A stretch of DNA of 64,000 bases from Alphaproteobacteria bacterium (GCA_033344895.1 JAWPMN010000001.1:3108001-3172000), one strand, 5' to 3'. Counted from the first letter of the stretch, positions 1 through 9,246 are shown. Program-made: numbers and translations. Notes: a model not told the origin generated them from the letters alone.

Positions 1-846
1 TGCCCAGGCAAGCCCGGCATTGTAGATCGGCACCAGATACATCAGAAGGCTGGACCGGCCGGCGCCCAGAACCCGTTGTACATAGGCATAGACCTGATAG
101 GCGCCGAAGGATGCCACGACGGCCAGGAGCGCAATCCATCCGGCCGTTTCCCAGTTCCAGACCGGTACCTGGCCCGTAGATGCTTCCCACAGCGTGAATG
201 GCGCCAGAATGATGACCCCGGCGAGTGTTGTTGCTCCGAACCGGGTCGACAGACCCATCTCGCTGGGGCGGTGTCGCAGAAGTACGCTGTAGACCGCCCA
301 TCCGATCATCGCCGCCAGTATCCAGAGGTCACCAACGGTGAAGGCGAGATTGAGCAGCACGTCCAGGTCGGCCCGGCACACGATCACGATGACGCCCAGC
401 AGGCTCAGCACAATGCCGCCGATCTGGAGTCTGTTCACCGCTTCGCCGTAGATCATCGCCGCCAACAGGATGATGAGGACGGGCGAGGCAGAATAGATCA
501 GACCGATATTGGTTGCCGATGTTGTGTCGGCGCCGATATAGACGAAGGCTCCGCAGACCCCCATTCCGAGCGCGCCGAGCACCGCGAGATCCTTCCATTC
601 CCGCAGGATCGCGCCGCGCCGGACCCAGAGCCGCGGGCCGACGAGCGGCAACAGCAACAGGAAGGTCGCGCCCCAGCGCAGAAAGGATAGATGGACCGGC
701 GGTATCAGGTCGGCCGTTGCCTTCGCGACCAGCAGGTTGGTGCAAAACAGGGCAGGTGCGACAAACAGCAGAATTCGGGCGAACTGGTCTTCGCCGAAAC
801 CTGCAGTGCGGGAGGGGGAGTCGGTAAACTGGACGGGCTGTGACAT
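1..846 (-). CDS. EamA-type drug/metabolite transporter (DMT), 3' end outside window
   Basis: Inner-membrane permease of the DMT superfamily, probably a metabolite exporter; the substrate cannot be read from sequence. The frame is open from an ATG at 846 to the window edge, giving 282 codons against about 300 for the family, so only the last helix or tail is missing. A short polar start (MSQPVQFTD) leads into a run of hydrophobic helices forming two EamA repeats, roughly residues 25-155 and 165 onward. It follows the glycerophosphodiesterase gene on the same strand after 87 bp holding a small inverted repeat, so it may have its own promoter. Family assignment is secure; function is not. Confidence 0.85.
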   Translation of the reverse strand, partial: MSQPVQFTDSPSRTAGFGEDQFARILLFVAPALFCTNLLVAKATADLIPPVHLSFLRWGATFLLLLPLVGPRLWVRRGAILREWKDLAVLGALGMGVCGAFVYIGADTTSATNIGLIYSASPVLIILLAAMIYGEAVNRLQIGGIVLSLLGVIVIVCRADLDVLLNLAFTVGDLWILAAMIGWAVYSVLLRHRPSEMGLSTRFGATTLAGVIILAPFTLWEASTGQVPVWNWETAGWIALLAVVASFGAYQVYAYVQRVLGAGRSSLLMYLVPIYNAGLAWA

Positions 847-903
847 AGGCCGTTTGTAACGTCTTGCTGCGCTGCGGTGTACGGGAAAGGTTTCCGAGTA
901 CTT

Positions 904-918
904 GTGACGCTACGTCAC
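904..918. promoter_or_regulatory. Small inverted repeat upstream of the DMT gene
   Basis: GTGACG and CGTCAC arms separated by CTA form a perfect 6+3+6 inverted repeat in the 87-bp gap between two minus-strand genes. It could be an operator or part of a promoter for the DMT transporter. No T-run follows on the minus strand, so it does not look like an intrinsic terminator of the upstream gene. Confidence 0.3.
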
Positions 919-933
919 GAAGTGGGCCGGTGA

Positions 934-1674
934 TCAGGCGAACCGATCCGGGTGATCCGTAAAAATCGCCTCGCAACCCCAGCTGAACAGGCGGTCCGCG
1001 TCGGCCGGGTCGTTCACCGTGTAGACCCGGAACGGGATGCCGGACTCTCGGAACTGCGCTGCCCGGGCTTCCGTCAGCTTCTTGATGCTGACATGAACCG
1101 CCGATGCGCCGAGGTGGTCTTGATGAACCTGCCAGTCGTCCGGAATTTCCCACCACAGGATCGCGCGATCGAGCTGCGGGGCGGCCTTCTGCGCCTCTTC
1201 CAGGGCATCGAGCGAGAAGGATGACATGACCGGCGGCGGCAGCGTCCCCGGCCACAGTTCGGCGGTGCGTTCCGCGACGATCCGGCCCGTGATCCGCTCA
1301 TATCCTTTTACCGGTTTGATTTCCACATTGCCCCCGAGCCCCAGGCTGGCCAGGGCCGCCACGGTTTCGTCCAGCGTCGGAATCGGGACCTTCGCGAATT
1401 CCGGCGAGAACCATGAGCCCGCATCCAGTCTGCGAATGGCGGCAAGATTGGTCTCTGAGACCAGTCCCGTTCCATTGGTGGTGCGGTCCAACTCATCGTC
1501 ATGGTGCAGGATCACCACCTGGTCCCGGGTCAGCATGCAGTCGAACTCGACCCAGTCGCAGCCGAGTTCCTTGGCCTTCCGGAAGCCGGCGACAGTGTTT
1601 TCCGGCGCATGACCGACGGCGCCACGATGACCGATGATTCGGGGAATGTCGGTGCGTTTGGGCGACGGTGTCAT
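934..1674 (-). CDS. ugpQ: Glycerophosphodiester phosphodiesterase
   Basis: Cytoplasmic GDPD of the UgpQ type, 246 aa, hydrolysing glycerophosphodiesters to glycerol-3-phosphate and an alcohol. The TIM-barrel active-site signature is complete: HRG (16-18) with PENT (24-27), the metal ligands E43 and D45, HHD (57-59) with LDRTT (62-66), and EIK around E118. There is no signal peptide. The start at 1674 lies 3 bp after the stop of the upstream phosphonate-monoester-hydrolase-like gene, so the two are almost certainly co-transcribed and probably work together on phosphodiesters. The symbol is by family resemblance; no ugp ABC transporter is adjacent. Confidence 0.9.
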   Translation of the reverse strand: MTPSPKRTDIPRIIGHRGAVGHAPENTVAGFRKAKELGCDWVEFDCMLTRDQVVILHHDDELDRTTNGTGLVSETNLAAIRRLDAGSWFSPEFAKVPIPTLDETVAALASLGLGGNVEIKPVKGYERITGRIVAERTAELWPGTLPPPVMSSFSLDALEEAQKAAPQLDRAILWWEIPDDWQVHQDHLGASAVHVSIKKLTEARAAQFRESGIPFRVYTVNDPADADRLFSWGCEAIFTDHPDRFA

Positions 1675-1677
1675 AGG

Positions 1678-3246
1678 TCAGAGGTCCCGGTAACGATCAT
1701 CGGGCAACTCGTACACGCCGTTGCCGATATGACAATAGGTCAGGTCACGGTCCTCGCTTCGCATGCGCCAGGTGATCAGGCGCTGCGTCATCTCCAGCAT
1801 CGGTTCGCGATAGGCCGGGTCGTCTGCGCGGTTGACCAACTGTGCGGGGTCATCCTGCAAGTCGAAGAACAGCGGCGGCAGCGCAGCGAAGTGGACATAT
1901 TTGTAGCGGTCGGTCCGGATAACGGCGATGCCGCATTCATCGGTCCTCAACCCCAGGGCCGTTTCCGCCGATTGAGCGGTCGGGTCCCCGAAATCGTACT
2001 CGAAATGAACTTCATCACGCCATGCTGCGGGCGTGCCGCCGGTCAGCCACTGCGTCAGCGGATAGCCGTCGACCTGGCGCGGAATTTCGGCATCGAACAG
2101 GTTCAGAATGGTCGGCATTACGTCGACGGACTCGGTGAAGGCATCGATTGTTCGGCCCCGGCCGGCATCTGCCTCCGGTCGCGGGTCGCGGATGATCAGC
2201 GGGATGCGATAGCTCTCATCGAAGAAGCCGGTCTTCGAGAACATCCAGTGGTCGCCCAGTTGCTCGCCATGGTCGGAGGTCAGGATGATCAGCGTCTCGT
2301 CATAGGTTCCCTGTGCCTTCAAATGGTCCAAGATGCGTTGGAAATTGTCTTCGACCTCGTTGATCATGCCGTAATAGGTCGCGCGGATCTGGGCGATTTC
2401 CGCATCGTCCATTTCCGCCGGGTTGATGTCCCGGCCGATCACCAGCCCGCTGCCCTGGTTTGCGCCCTTGCCGTGGCTGTGGATGCGATGTCTCAGCCAG
2501 GGATGCAGGGCGCCTTCCGCCTCCGGTGTTTCCGCACGGACAGGGGGCGGCGCATCCTTGGCGTCGTATCGCGCGTTGTAAGGTTCCGGCGACACGAAAG
2601 GGGGATGCGGGCTGATATAAGTGACATGGGCGACCCAGGATTGACCCCGGCGGGAGTCCAGATAGTCGATCACGCGATCGGTCAGAAACGCGGCGTTGCT
2701 ATCCTCCGCCTTGAAGGGGGCGGGGGCGAAACTGTAACGCTTGCCCGGGACCGGCCGGGCCGGATTGAAGACATCCCAGGGATCGGCAGGCAGGTCGTAG
2801 CCCTTGGCAGCCAGATCGGCGAACCATGTCCCGAAATCGTCGTCCAGGCGGCAAATCCGGGTCATGCCCGGCAGCACGCCCTCATAGCTGTTGAAGATCG
2901 GATCGCGATGATCAGCGCCGCGTGGGTCCGGGGATATGTCGGTATAGCCGAACAGGACCGGGTCGTAGTTCAGCTTGCGCAGTTCCAGTGCGACATTGGT
3001 GAAGCGCCGGTCCAGGGGCGTTCCGTTTCGCAGCGAACGGTTCTTGTGCAGATAGGTTCCGGTCAGCAACGCCGTTCGCGCCGGACCGCAGGGACAGGTT
3101 ACCGTCCAGTGATTGCGGAACAGCACGGAATCCCGTGCAAAGGCATCCAGTTTCGGTGTCTGCAGCAACGGGTGTCCCATCGCCGACAGGCAATCCCATC
3201 GCCATTGATCGAAGGTGACAAGTAGTACGTTTTTGATCGCGGCCAT
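1678..3246 (-). CDS. Sulfatase-fold phosphonate monoester hydrolase / phosphodiesterase
   Basis: Alkaline-phosphatase-superfamily hydrolase, 522 aa. The nucleophile motif is CGPAR at residues 53-57, the C-X-P-X-R pattern in which Cys is converted to formylglycine; its setting (CPCGPARTALLTG) and the following LDRRFTNVALELRK block resemble phosphonate monoester hydrolases more than classical arylsulfatases. Asp13 in LVTFDQWRWD and the later TSDHGEQLGDH block supply metal ligands. The frame is open further upstream, but the start at 3246 (MAAIKNVLLV) begins directly at the conserved first strand. There is no signal peptide. Coupling to the GDPD gene (3-bp gap) suggests a phosphodiester or phosphonate-ester scavenging role. 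Choline sulfatase or other sulfatase activity is a weaker alternative. Confidence 0.8.
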   Translation of the reverse strand: MAAIKNVLLVTFDQWRWDCLSAMGHPLLQTPKLDAFARDSVLFRNHWTVTCPCGPARTALLTGTYLHKNRSLRNGTPLDRRFTNVALELRKLNYDPVLFGYTDISPDPRGADHRDPIFNSYEGVLPGMTRICRLDDDFGTWFADLAAKGYDLPADPWDVFNPARPVPGKRYSFAPAPFKAEDSNAAFLTDRVIDYLDSRRGQSWVAHVTYISPHPPFVSPEPYNARYDAKDAPPPVRAETPEAEGALHPWLRHRIHSHGKGANQGSGLVIGRDINPAEMDDAEIAQIRATYYGMINEVEDNFQRILDHLKAQGTYDETLIILTSDHGEQLGDHWMFSKTGFFDESYRIPLIIRDPRPEADAGRGRTIDAFTESVDVMPTILNLFDAEIPRQVDGYPLTQWLTGGTPAAWRDEVHFEYDFGDPTAQSAETALGLRTDECGIAVIRTDRYKYVHFAALPPLFFDLQDDPAQLVNRADDPAYREPMLEMTQRLITWRMRSEDRDLTYCHIGNGVYELPDDRYRDL

Positions 3247-3341
3247 GGTCGGTTCCGGAAAGGATGGGGGCGGGCGGCGTGAAAGGCCGAACCACACCAT
3301 GAAACGGTTTCGGAATTATGACCCCGAATTGGCGGGCCGGG

Positions 3342-4301
3342 TCAAATCCCGGCGCGCGGTGCCAGGCTGACGATGTAGGCGATATAGCCGACCAAGATGA
3401 CGGACCCGCTGATCCGGTTTATGCCGCCCCGCGCGAGCATCAGCGCGGCAATCGTCAGCGTCGCGGCCAACATGACCCAGATATCGATCGACTGGATGTC
3501 CGGCTCGAAGGTCAGGCTGGAGACCAGGGAGGTGATCCCAAGGATCGACAGGATGTTGAAGACGCAGGACCCCATGACATTGGCGATCGCGACATCGGTG
3601 TGGTTGCGCATCGCTGCGACCGCCGTGGCCGCCAGCTCCGGCAATGACGTGCCGAGCGCGACGACGGTCAGGCCGATCACCGTCTCCGGCACGCCGAAAT
3701 CCTCGGCAATTCCGATGGCGCCTGTGACCATCAGGTCGGCGCCGAGGACGAGCCCGACCAGCCCGAGGATCGTAAAGACCGCGATAACCGGCAGTTTGGT
3801 CGGGGCGTTTTCAAGCTCGTCCGCTTCCTGCTCGTGCAGGTCACGCGACGCCTGATCACGCTTGTCGCGGATATAGGTCACGGTCAGGTAGGTGATCAGG
3901 GCACCGATCATCAGGATGCCGTGCCACCAGACGATGGCGCCATAGATCGACAGACCGACCAGCACCAGGGTCGCAGCGACCATCATCCCGGCATCGCGTT
4001 TGGCGGCACCGATGGTACAGACGAGCGGCGCGATGACGGCACCGACCCCGAGGATCAGCAGCAGGTTGGAGATGTTGGAGCCGACGACATTGCCGATGGC
4101 CAGCCCGCTCTTGTCAGCCAGGGCGGCCTGGACCGTCACCACCAGTTCGGGCGCGGATGTCCCGAAACCGACCACGGTCAATCCGATGATGGCCGCAGAG
4201 ACCCCAAGGAACCGTGCAAGCCCGACCGCACCGCGAAGCGTAAGCTCGCCCCCGACAAACAGGATTGCGAGCCCGGCGACCAGGTAAACGATGTCCAGCA
4301 A
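3342..4301 (-). CDS. Ca2+/cation antiporter (CaCA family, YrbG-like)
   Basis: Inner-membrane Na+/Ca2+-exchanger-type antiporter, 319 aa, close to the family length. The two inverted alpha repeats are clear: GFGTSAPEL at 45-53 with GNVVGSNISN after it, and ALGTSLPEL in the second half followed by IANVMGSCVFN. These Glu and Ser/Asn residues form the ion pathway. About ten hydrophobic helices are present, with a charged cytoplasmic loop (RDKRDQASRD) between the halves. It lies between the TRAP operon and the sulfatase gene with gaps of 223 and 95 bp and is probably expressed separately. A paralogue sits at 47018-47980. Confidence 0.88.
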   Translation of the reverse strand: MLDIVYLVAGLAILFVGGELTLRGAVGLARFLGVSAAIIGLTVVGFGTSAPELVVTVQAALADKSGLAIGNVVGSNISNLLLILGVGAVIAPLVCTIGAAKRDAGMMVAATLVLVGLSIYGAIVWWHGILMIGALITYLTVTYIRDKRDQASRDLHEQEADELENAPTKLPVIAVFTILGLVGLVLGADLMVTGAIGIAEDFGVPETVIGLTVVALGTSLPELAATAVAAMRNHTDVAIANVMGSCVFNILSILGITSLVSSLTFEPDIQSIDIWVMLAATLTIAALMLARGGINRISGSVILVGYIAYIVSLAPRAGI

Positions 4302-4524
4302 GTTGAAACCCCGCGACTGTGACCTGCATAGGACGGTTGTTCCGTCCGGCTGAGTACTTGCGACGCCACGGACCCGTGGGCCGACGCCGCCCCCCGGCTC
4401 ATGGATATGCGGTTTGATCCGGGAAATACAAGCCTGAAAACCGACCAGTGTAGTTGGCTGGAGGGCACGGAGGGCGGGAAGTCAGAATCCGAATTCCCGA
4501 TGCCGACGCAGGACCCTCCTCACG

Positions 4525-5832
4525 CTACCCGAACAGCGCGTTGGGAAGCCAGAGCGCGATGTCCGGGAAAATCGTGATCAGCGCGACCCCAATGATCATC
4601 AGAACGAAGAAGGGTGCGGCCGCAACGGCGATCCTGTTCACCGGGATGCCGGTCAAACCCTGCAGGACGAACAGGTTGAAGCCGACCGGCGGCGTCATCT
4701 GGCCCAGTTCGACCATCAGGACCAGAAACACCCCGAACCAGATCGGATCGAACCCCATCGCCATGACCGGGGCCAGGGTGATCGGCAGGCTCATCACCAC
4801 AATGGAGATGCCGTCGAGAAACAGGCCCAGCACAACGTAAAACACCGCCAGAATGATGATCAGGCCGTAGGGACCGATATCCATTGCCGCAATCGCCGTC
4901 GCGACATCCTGCGGCACATGCATGTAACCCATCGCGGTCGACAGGAAGGCCGCGGCGACGAGAATGGAGCAGACCATTGCAGAGGAGCGAACGGCTCCCA
5001 TCAGGCTGTCCTTCAGCATGGTCCAGGACAGTTGCCGCATCGCGCCGGCGAGGATAAGCGTGCCGACGACCCCGACGGCGGCGGCTTCCGACGGGGTGGC
5101 AAGGCCGGAATAGATCGCGCCCAGCACCACCACGATCAGGCCCAGAATCGGGCACAGATCGGTCAGGGCGGCGCTCATCGGGACCTTTTCGCCTTCGCCG
5201 TCCTTCGGGGACAATGCCGGGTTCAGGCTGCACCGGAACGCGATATAGGCCGAATAGAGAAAGGCCACCAATACGCCGGGCAGGACACCCGCCGCGAACA
5301 GGCGTGAGATCGAGACTTCCGCCAGAACGCCGTAGATGATCATCACGATCGACGGCGGGATCAGCAGGCCGAGACTGCCCGCACCGGCCAGGGATCCGAT
5401 CGACAGGCCCTGATCGTATCCGCGCCGCTTCAGTTCGACGGAGGTAATCTTCCCGACTGTCGCCGTCGTTGCTGCCGAAGATCCGGAAACCGCCGCGAAC
5501 AGCGTCGACCCTGCGACATTGGTATGTATCAGCCCGCCCGGCACCTTTGCGACCAGCGGCGTGAGGCCGCGAAACAGCCGGTTGGAGATGTCGGTTCGCA
5601 GGATCATCTCCCCCATCCAGATGAACAGGGGGATGGCGGCGAGTTCCCATGAACTGGCGCTTCGAAACAGGATCTTGCCCAGGATGACACCGATGCGGTG
5701 CGGCGGGAAATCCAGGATCAGCATCAGGCCGGTTGTCGAAACCAGCAGCAGGCCGATGAAGACCCAGACGCCGCTGCCCAGGAAGAAAAGAATCAGAACC
5801 AGGACGACAAGGCCGGAGATCAGCGCTTCCAT
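4525..5832 (-). CDS. dctM: TRAP transporter large permease (DctM)
   Basis: Large membrane subunit of a tripartite ATP-independent periplasmic transporter, 435 aa, the usual length. It is hydrophobic throughout, with typical DctM segments such as SGSSAATTATVG near residue 120 and VELGQMTPPVGFNLFVLQG near the C-terminus. The start at 5832 overlaps the dctQ stop by one base (TAATG), an arrangement of translational coupling; the longer open frame upstream is the dctQ gene in another frame and should not be included. Works with DctQ and the periplasmic DctP to import an organic acid or related anion using a sodium gradient. Confidence 0.93.
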   Translation of the reverse strand: MEALISGLVVLVLILFFLGSGVWVFIGLLLVSTTGLMLILDFPPHRIGVILGKILFRSASSWELAAIPLFIWMGEMILRTDISNRLFRGLTPLVAKVPGGLIHTNVAGSTLFAAVSGSSAATTATVGKITSVELKRRGYDQGLSIGSLAGAGSLGLLIPPSIVMIIYGVLAEVSISRLFAAGVLPGVLVAFLYSAYIAFRCSLNPALSPKDGEGEKVPMSAALTDLCPILGLIVVVLGAIYSGLATPSEAAAVGVVGTLILAGAMRQLSWTMLKDSLMGAVRSSAMVCSILVAAAFLSTAMGYMHVPQDVATAIAAMDIGPYGLIIILAVFYVVLGLFLDGISIVVMSLPITLAPVMAMGFDPIWFGVFLVLMVELGQMTPPVGFNLFVLQGLTGIPVNRIAVAAAPFFVLMIIGVALITIFPDIALWLPNALFG

Positions 5833-6344
5833 TATTCGGTCTCCACGCTGTCGATCGGCGTGCCGCCGGCCGCGATCCGCAGGAAATAGACGAAGAGTTG
5901 CAGCATCAGCAGCACGAGGCCGAGCCAGACCGCCCCGACAGGAATCCAGAGCGGCACTTCGGCGATGCTCTCGGACACCGATCCCCGCGTCCACTCGCGC
6001 AGGGCGTTCTTGCCGACATACCAGGCACAGAACCCGGCCATGACGAAGCTGACCGCGATGCAGAACAGTTCGACCCAGCGCCGGGCACGTCCCTTGATCC
6101 GGGTGATGGCCAGATCGACGCGGATCAGAGATCCATGATCCAGCGCGTGCGCCAGCGACAGGAAGGTCATCGCCGCCACGGCGTAGCCCACGAATTCATC
6201 CAGCACGAAGGTCGAACTGGCGAAGATCGAACGCAACACGATCTCGTAGGCGATATGAGCGACGATATAGACGAGAAGGAGGGCGGCCACGGCGCCGGCG
6301 GCGCGGCTGACGGCCGTTACCGCCCGGTCGATTGTCTTGATCAC
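5832..6344 (-). CDS. dctQ: TRAP transporter small permease (DctQ)
   Basis: Small membrane subunit of the TRAP transporter, 170 aa, with four predicted helices (roughly 15-35, 50-70, 92-112 and 130-155) and the family pattern of a moderately conserved first half, including LDEFVGYAVAAMTFLSLAHAL. It bridges the substrate-binding protein and the large permease. It sits second in a dctP-dctQ-dctM operon, 53 bp after dctP and overlapping dctM by one base. Confidence 0.9.
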   Translation of the reverse strand: MIKTIDRAVTAVSRAAGAVAALLLVYIVAHIAYEIVLRSIFASSTFVLDEFVGYAVAAMTFLSLAHALDHGSLIRVDLAITRIKGRARRWVELFCIAVSFVMAGFCAWYVGKNALREWTRGSVSESIAEVPLWIPVGAVWLGLVLLMLQLFVYFLRIAAGGTPIDSVETE

Positions 6345-6397
6345 GGGACCGCCCCCAGTCTCGTTCGGATTTGAAGCTTAACCGGTGAACCGGCTTC

Positions 6398-7390
6398 TTA
6401 CTTCATGAACGCGTCCAGGATCGCCTGACCCTTTTCGCCGGTCTTTTCCAGCCATTCCGCGCGCGCCTTGGCGCCGGCTTCGTTCAGGGCACTGAGATAG
6501 CCGCTGTCCACACCGGTGACGACGGTCAGGCCGTTTTCCTTCATCGTCGCGTAGTTTTCCGCAACGCGTTTCTCGACGGCGGCCCAGACATAGTCTTCCG
6601 CGGCCTTGGCGGCTTCGGTGACGGCGGCCTTGTGCTCGTCGGACAGGTCGTTCCAGACATCCAGATTGATGTGGACCATGTTCAGGGGCATGGCGTAGTT
6701 CACCTCGGTGAAGTGGCTCAGCTGTTCCCAGAACTTGGCGTTGGTGCCGCCCTCGGCGGAGGTCAGAACGGCTTCGATACCGCCGGTCGACAATTGCGGA
6801 ACGACATCGGCCCAGCTCAGCTGAATCGGCGCAGCACCGGCTTCCTGCAGGGTAATCGTGCCGTTTGCGTCATAGGTACGGATCTTCAGACCGGCCAGAG
6901 CTTCGGTGCTGTCGACGGCCTTGTTGGCCCAGATGCCCGACGGCGGCCAGGGCGATGCCCACAGCAGCTTCTGATTGTTGTTCGCGAAGATCGCGTCGTA
7001 TTCGGCGCGCGCCGCGTCGAACAGCTTGCGTGCCTCCGTCGGCGTCTTGGCCAGGAAGGGCAGGGACGGCAGCAGGAACATCGGGTCGATGCCGCCCAGC
7101 GGACCGACATAGGTGTCGGCGATCGGCAGGGCGCCGTCGCCCACGGCGTCCAGCTGATCCTTGGACTTGAAGCCGATGGAACCGCCGAAATGGTGCGTGA
7201 TCGTGATGCCGCCGTCGGTCAGCTTCGACAGGGTTTCGGAAAACACCTTGTCGCCCTCGGCGTGAATCGATGTGTCGTTGTATTCGTTCGCCATGTCCCA
7301 GTTGATGCTTTCGGCCTGGGAGGCGCCCCCGAACGCAACCGGGGTAATGGCCAGCGTCGCCGCGGCCAGGATCTTGGAGATCTTGCTCAT
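6398..7390 (-). CDS. dctP: TRAP transporter periplasmic substrate-binding protein (DctP)
   Basis: Solute receptor of the TRAP system, 330 aa. Residues 1-26 form a Sec signal peptide (hydrophobic ATLAITPVAF, cleavage likely after SQA). The mature part carries the DctP fold, including the DTYVGPLGGIDPMFLLPSLP segment and GLKIRTYDANGTI before the ligand-binding loop. The start at 7390 is preceded by AGGGA at a suitable distance; the frame is open for 63 more codons upstream but that region runs into the promoter. First gene of the TRAP operon and divergent from an AraC regulator. The ligand is unknown; the shared operator with the oxoprolinase gene makes a cyclic amide or amino-acid derivative a reasonable inference. 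Confidence 0.92.
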   Translation of the reverse strand: MSKISKILAAATLAITPVAFGGASQAESINWDMANEYNDTSIHAEGDKVFSETLSKLTDGGITITHHFGGSIGFKSKDQLDAVGDGALPIADTYVGPLGGIDPMFLLPSLPFLAKTPTEARKLFDAARAEYDAIFANNNQKLLWASPWPPSGIWANKAVDSTEALAGLKIRTYDANGTITLQEAGAAPIQLSWADVVPQLSTGGIEAVLTSAEGGTNAKFWEQLSHFTEVNYAMPLNMVHINLDVWNDLSDEHKAAVTEAAKAAEDYVWAAVEKRVAENYATMKENGLTVVTGVDSGYLSALNEAGAKARAEWLEKTGEKGQAILDAFMK

Positions 7391-7568
7391 GATATCGTAT
7401 TCCCTGTTCTTGTCGCACACCGCCGCCGACCGCTCATTCGGCCGGGACGGAGCCCGATCGTCCCTTTTGGTTGCGGGCTTCGAACGCCAGTCTAGGCGAG
7501 CCGCGCAAATTCCGCCACTGCCGTCAATCGGATCGAGTCTGACGCTCGTTTCCGGGTGAAGGCGACAT

Positions 7569-7602
7569 AACGTTAACAATATATCGATAAATTGTCAACG
7601 TT
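7569..7602. promoter_or_regulatory. 34-bp palindromic operator between dctP and the AraC gene
   Basis: A near-perfect palindrome centred on ATCGAT. Its 17-bp arms, AACGTTAACAATATATC and GATAAATTGTCAACGTT, match at 15 of 17 positions. It lies about 180 bp before dctP and 75 bp before the AraC regulator, in a 286-bp divergent intergenic region that otherwise holds no gene. The core reappears at 18518-18539 before the oxoprolinase gene, so this is very likely the binding site of a dimeric repressor or activator shared by the two units. AraC proteins usually bind direct repeats, so the binder is more likely the winged-helix or GntR regulator of the second cluster. Confidence 0.7.
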
Positions 7603-7676
7603 ATTTTAATTCCGTGCGTCTCGGGCGCAATTTTGTACAAGCGCGGCGGGGGCGGCTCGCCTAGATTAGGGGAATC

Positions 7677-8543
7677 ATGAGCGCGATTTCACAGGAACAG
7701 GCGGTCGACCGGAGCTCCTTGAGCCGGCGGGACCATGTTTGCTTCTGGCGCGACCCGCGCTGGGACGACCTGGAATGCCTGCATGCCCGGTTCCTGAACC
7801 ATGTCTATTGCCCGCATATCCATGAAACCTTTGCCATGGGCGTCATTCTGGACGGCATCGAGCGCTATACGCTGAAAGGCGTGCATTATGCCGCCGGGGC
7901 AGGCGACATGGGGCTGGTCAATCCGGGAGAACTGCATGACGGCTGCCCTGGGGAGGATGGCTATCAATACCGCATGTTCTATCCCACTGAGGCGCTGATG
8001 GCGCGGATCGCGACCGAGGTGACGGGCAGGCCCGTCGACCGGGTCTATTTCCGCCAGGGTCTTGTGAAGGACCCGGATGTCTACGCCCTGCTGACCCGCG
8101 CGCATCTGTCGATGGAATATGCCGAAACCAATCTGAAGCGCGATTCCGACTTTCTGGAGGCCGCCGCCCTGCTGATCGAACGGCATGCCGACACCAGTCT
8201 GCCGCCGATCCAGGTCGGCAGGGAAGTCCGCGCCATCGCCACGGTTTGCGACTATGCCGAGGACCGGCTGGAGGAGGAGTTGGATCTGGACGAACTGGCC
8301 GGTCTGGTCGGTTTCAGCCGCTTCCAACTGATCCGCGTCTTTCGGCGGGAACTGGGCATCACGCCCCATGCCTGGATCATGAACCGCCGCGTCGCCCGGG
8401 CCAAACAGCTGATGGCCGCCGGCACCCCCCCGGCCCAGACCGCCGCCGCCTGCGGCTTCTACGACCAGGCCCACCTGACCCGCAATTTCAAGGCGGTGAC
8501 GGGGGTAACCCCGGCGAAGTATCGGACAGCCTTCCTGCGGTGA
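7677..8543 (+). CDS. AraC family transcriptional regulator
   Basis: DNA-binding regulator, 288 aa, with an N-terminal AraC-type cupin sensor (about residues 20-165, including HIHETFAMGVILDGIERY and the NPGELHDG turn) and a C-terminal double helix-turn-helix (about 195-288, ending TPAKYRTAFLR). The ATG at 7677 follows AGGGGAA. It is transcribed divergently from the TRAP operon, so control of dctPQM is the natural expectation; the effector would be the transported compound or a derivative. This is the last gene before an AT-rich foreign segment. Confidence 0.9.
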   Translation: MSAISQEQAVDRSSLSRRDHVCFWRDPRWDDLECLHARFLNHVYCPHIHETFAMGVILDGIERYTLKGVHYAAGAGDMGLVNPGELHDGCPGEDGYQYRMFYPTEALMARIATEVTGRPVDRVYFRQGLVKDPDVYALLTRAHLSMEYAETNLKRDSDFLEAAALLIERHADTSLPPIQVGREVRAIATVCDYAEDRLEEELDLDELAGLVGFSRFQLIRVFRRELGITPHAWIMNRRVARAKQLMAAGTPPAQTAAACGFYDQAHLTRNFKAVTGVTPAKYRTAFLR

Positions 8544-8729
8544 CCAGCACACCGCTGCCATTCAGGGATATGCCAACAAAATTGGCAGCAAGTCTGCTTA
8601 GTCAAGTTTTAGCCAGAAAGGGAAATGATTAAACCTCACTCGCGACGCGCCATTGATCAAATTTGTAAGCTGCCCATGGCGTGTGCTGTTCGTGGACTGA
8701 TGCCAAATAGTGGAACCACGAGAGCCGTA

Positions 8730-9223
8730 TTAGCGCTTTGAATCAACCCACAGTTTTTCATTGAATAGGGAGTGCCCAAAAAGCAAATGTCCGAAAAAAT
8801 ACCTAATAAGAATTTTCATAACAAATAAATTTCCAATCGAAAACAATAGGAAGTCCATGAATAGAGTTTCTACATTTATTGAATGAGAATTCTGCTCATT
8901 GATAATGTTGTAAAAATTTATTGAATAAAACATGAAGAAAAGGTAAGAAGCTAACGGAACATGCAAAACAATAAATAAAAATACGAACATGGCAAAGAAG
9001 TGTCTATGATAGAATCCTGATGCCATAGGATTCATGTAGAACAAGCAACGGCACATACCAAGTATCCCGATAAACACGTAAACAATATTAGTCGTAATGT
9101 AGAAAATGTAATAAGATGAGAAATTTAGAAAGAACCTTCCTTCTCCATTTACTGGAAATAGAAACCCAAAAAAATAGAACTCTCTTTCGGTGCTAAAACT
9201 AAATTGAAGTTCCTCTGAAAAAC
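8730..9223 (-). pseudogene. Interrupted AT-rich membrane protein gene, C-terminal part
   Basis: The 3' part of a gene cut by the transposon at 9224. It encodes about 161 residues plus the shared target site, with at least four hydrophobic stretches (for example YIFYITTNIVYVFIGILGM and FFAMFVFLFIVLHVP) and strongly AT-rich codons unlike its neighbours. Joined in frame to 12132-12404 after removing the transposon and one copy of the 8-bp duplication, it restores a 252-residue multi-pass membrane protein. I recognise no family. The remaining fragment can still be read from an ATG inside the transposon end (9248), but there is no sign that this is expressed. Confidence 0.75.
9216..9223. repeat. 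Target site duplication, left copy (first transposon)
   Basis: TGAAAAAC directly abuts the left inverted repeat and recurs as 12132-12139 after the right repeat. An 8-bp duplication is the hallmark of IS1595-family transposition. Confidence 0.93.
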
Positions 9224-9246
9224 GGGAATTATATACTTGACTGAAC
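9224..9246 (+). repeat. Left terminal inverted repeat of the first transposon
   Basis: Begins GGGAATTATATACTTGACTG and runs 23 bp. It is the exact reverse complement of 12109-12131. It contains TTGAC next to AT-rich sequence, so it may also act as an outward or inward promoter element. Confidence 0.93.

Noticed and set aside
329-1255. 308-codon open frame on the minus strand
   Set aside because: It overlaps the DMT transporter and GDPD genes in another frame, and has an Arg/Pro/Gly-rich composition typical of out-of-frame GC-rich DNA.
1501-3225. 574-codon open frame antisense to the sulfatase-fold gene
   Set aside because: The minus-strand protein has clear catalytic motifs; the plus-strand translation has none.
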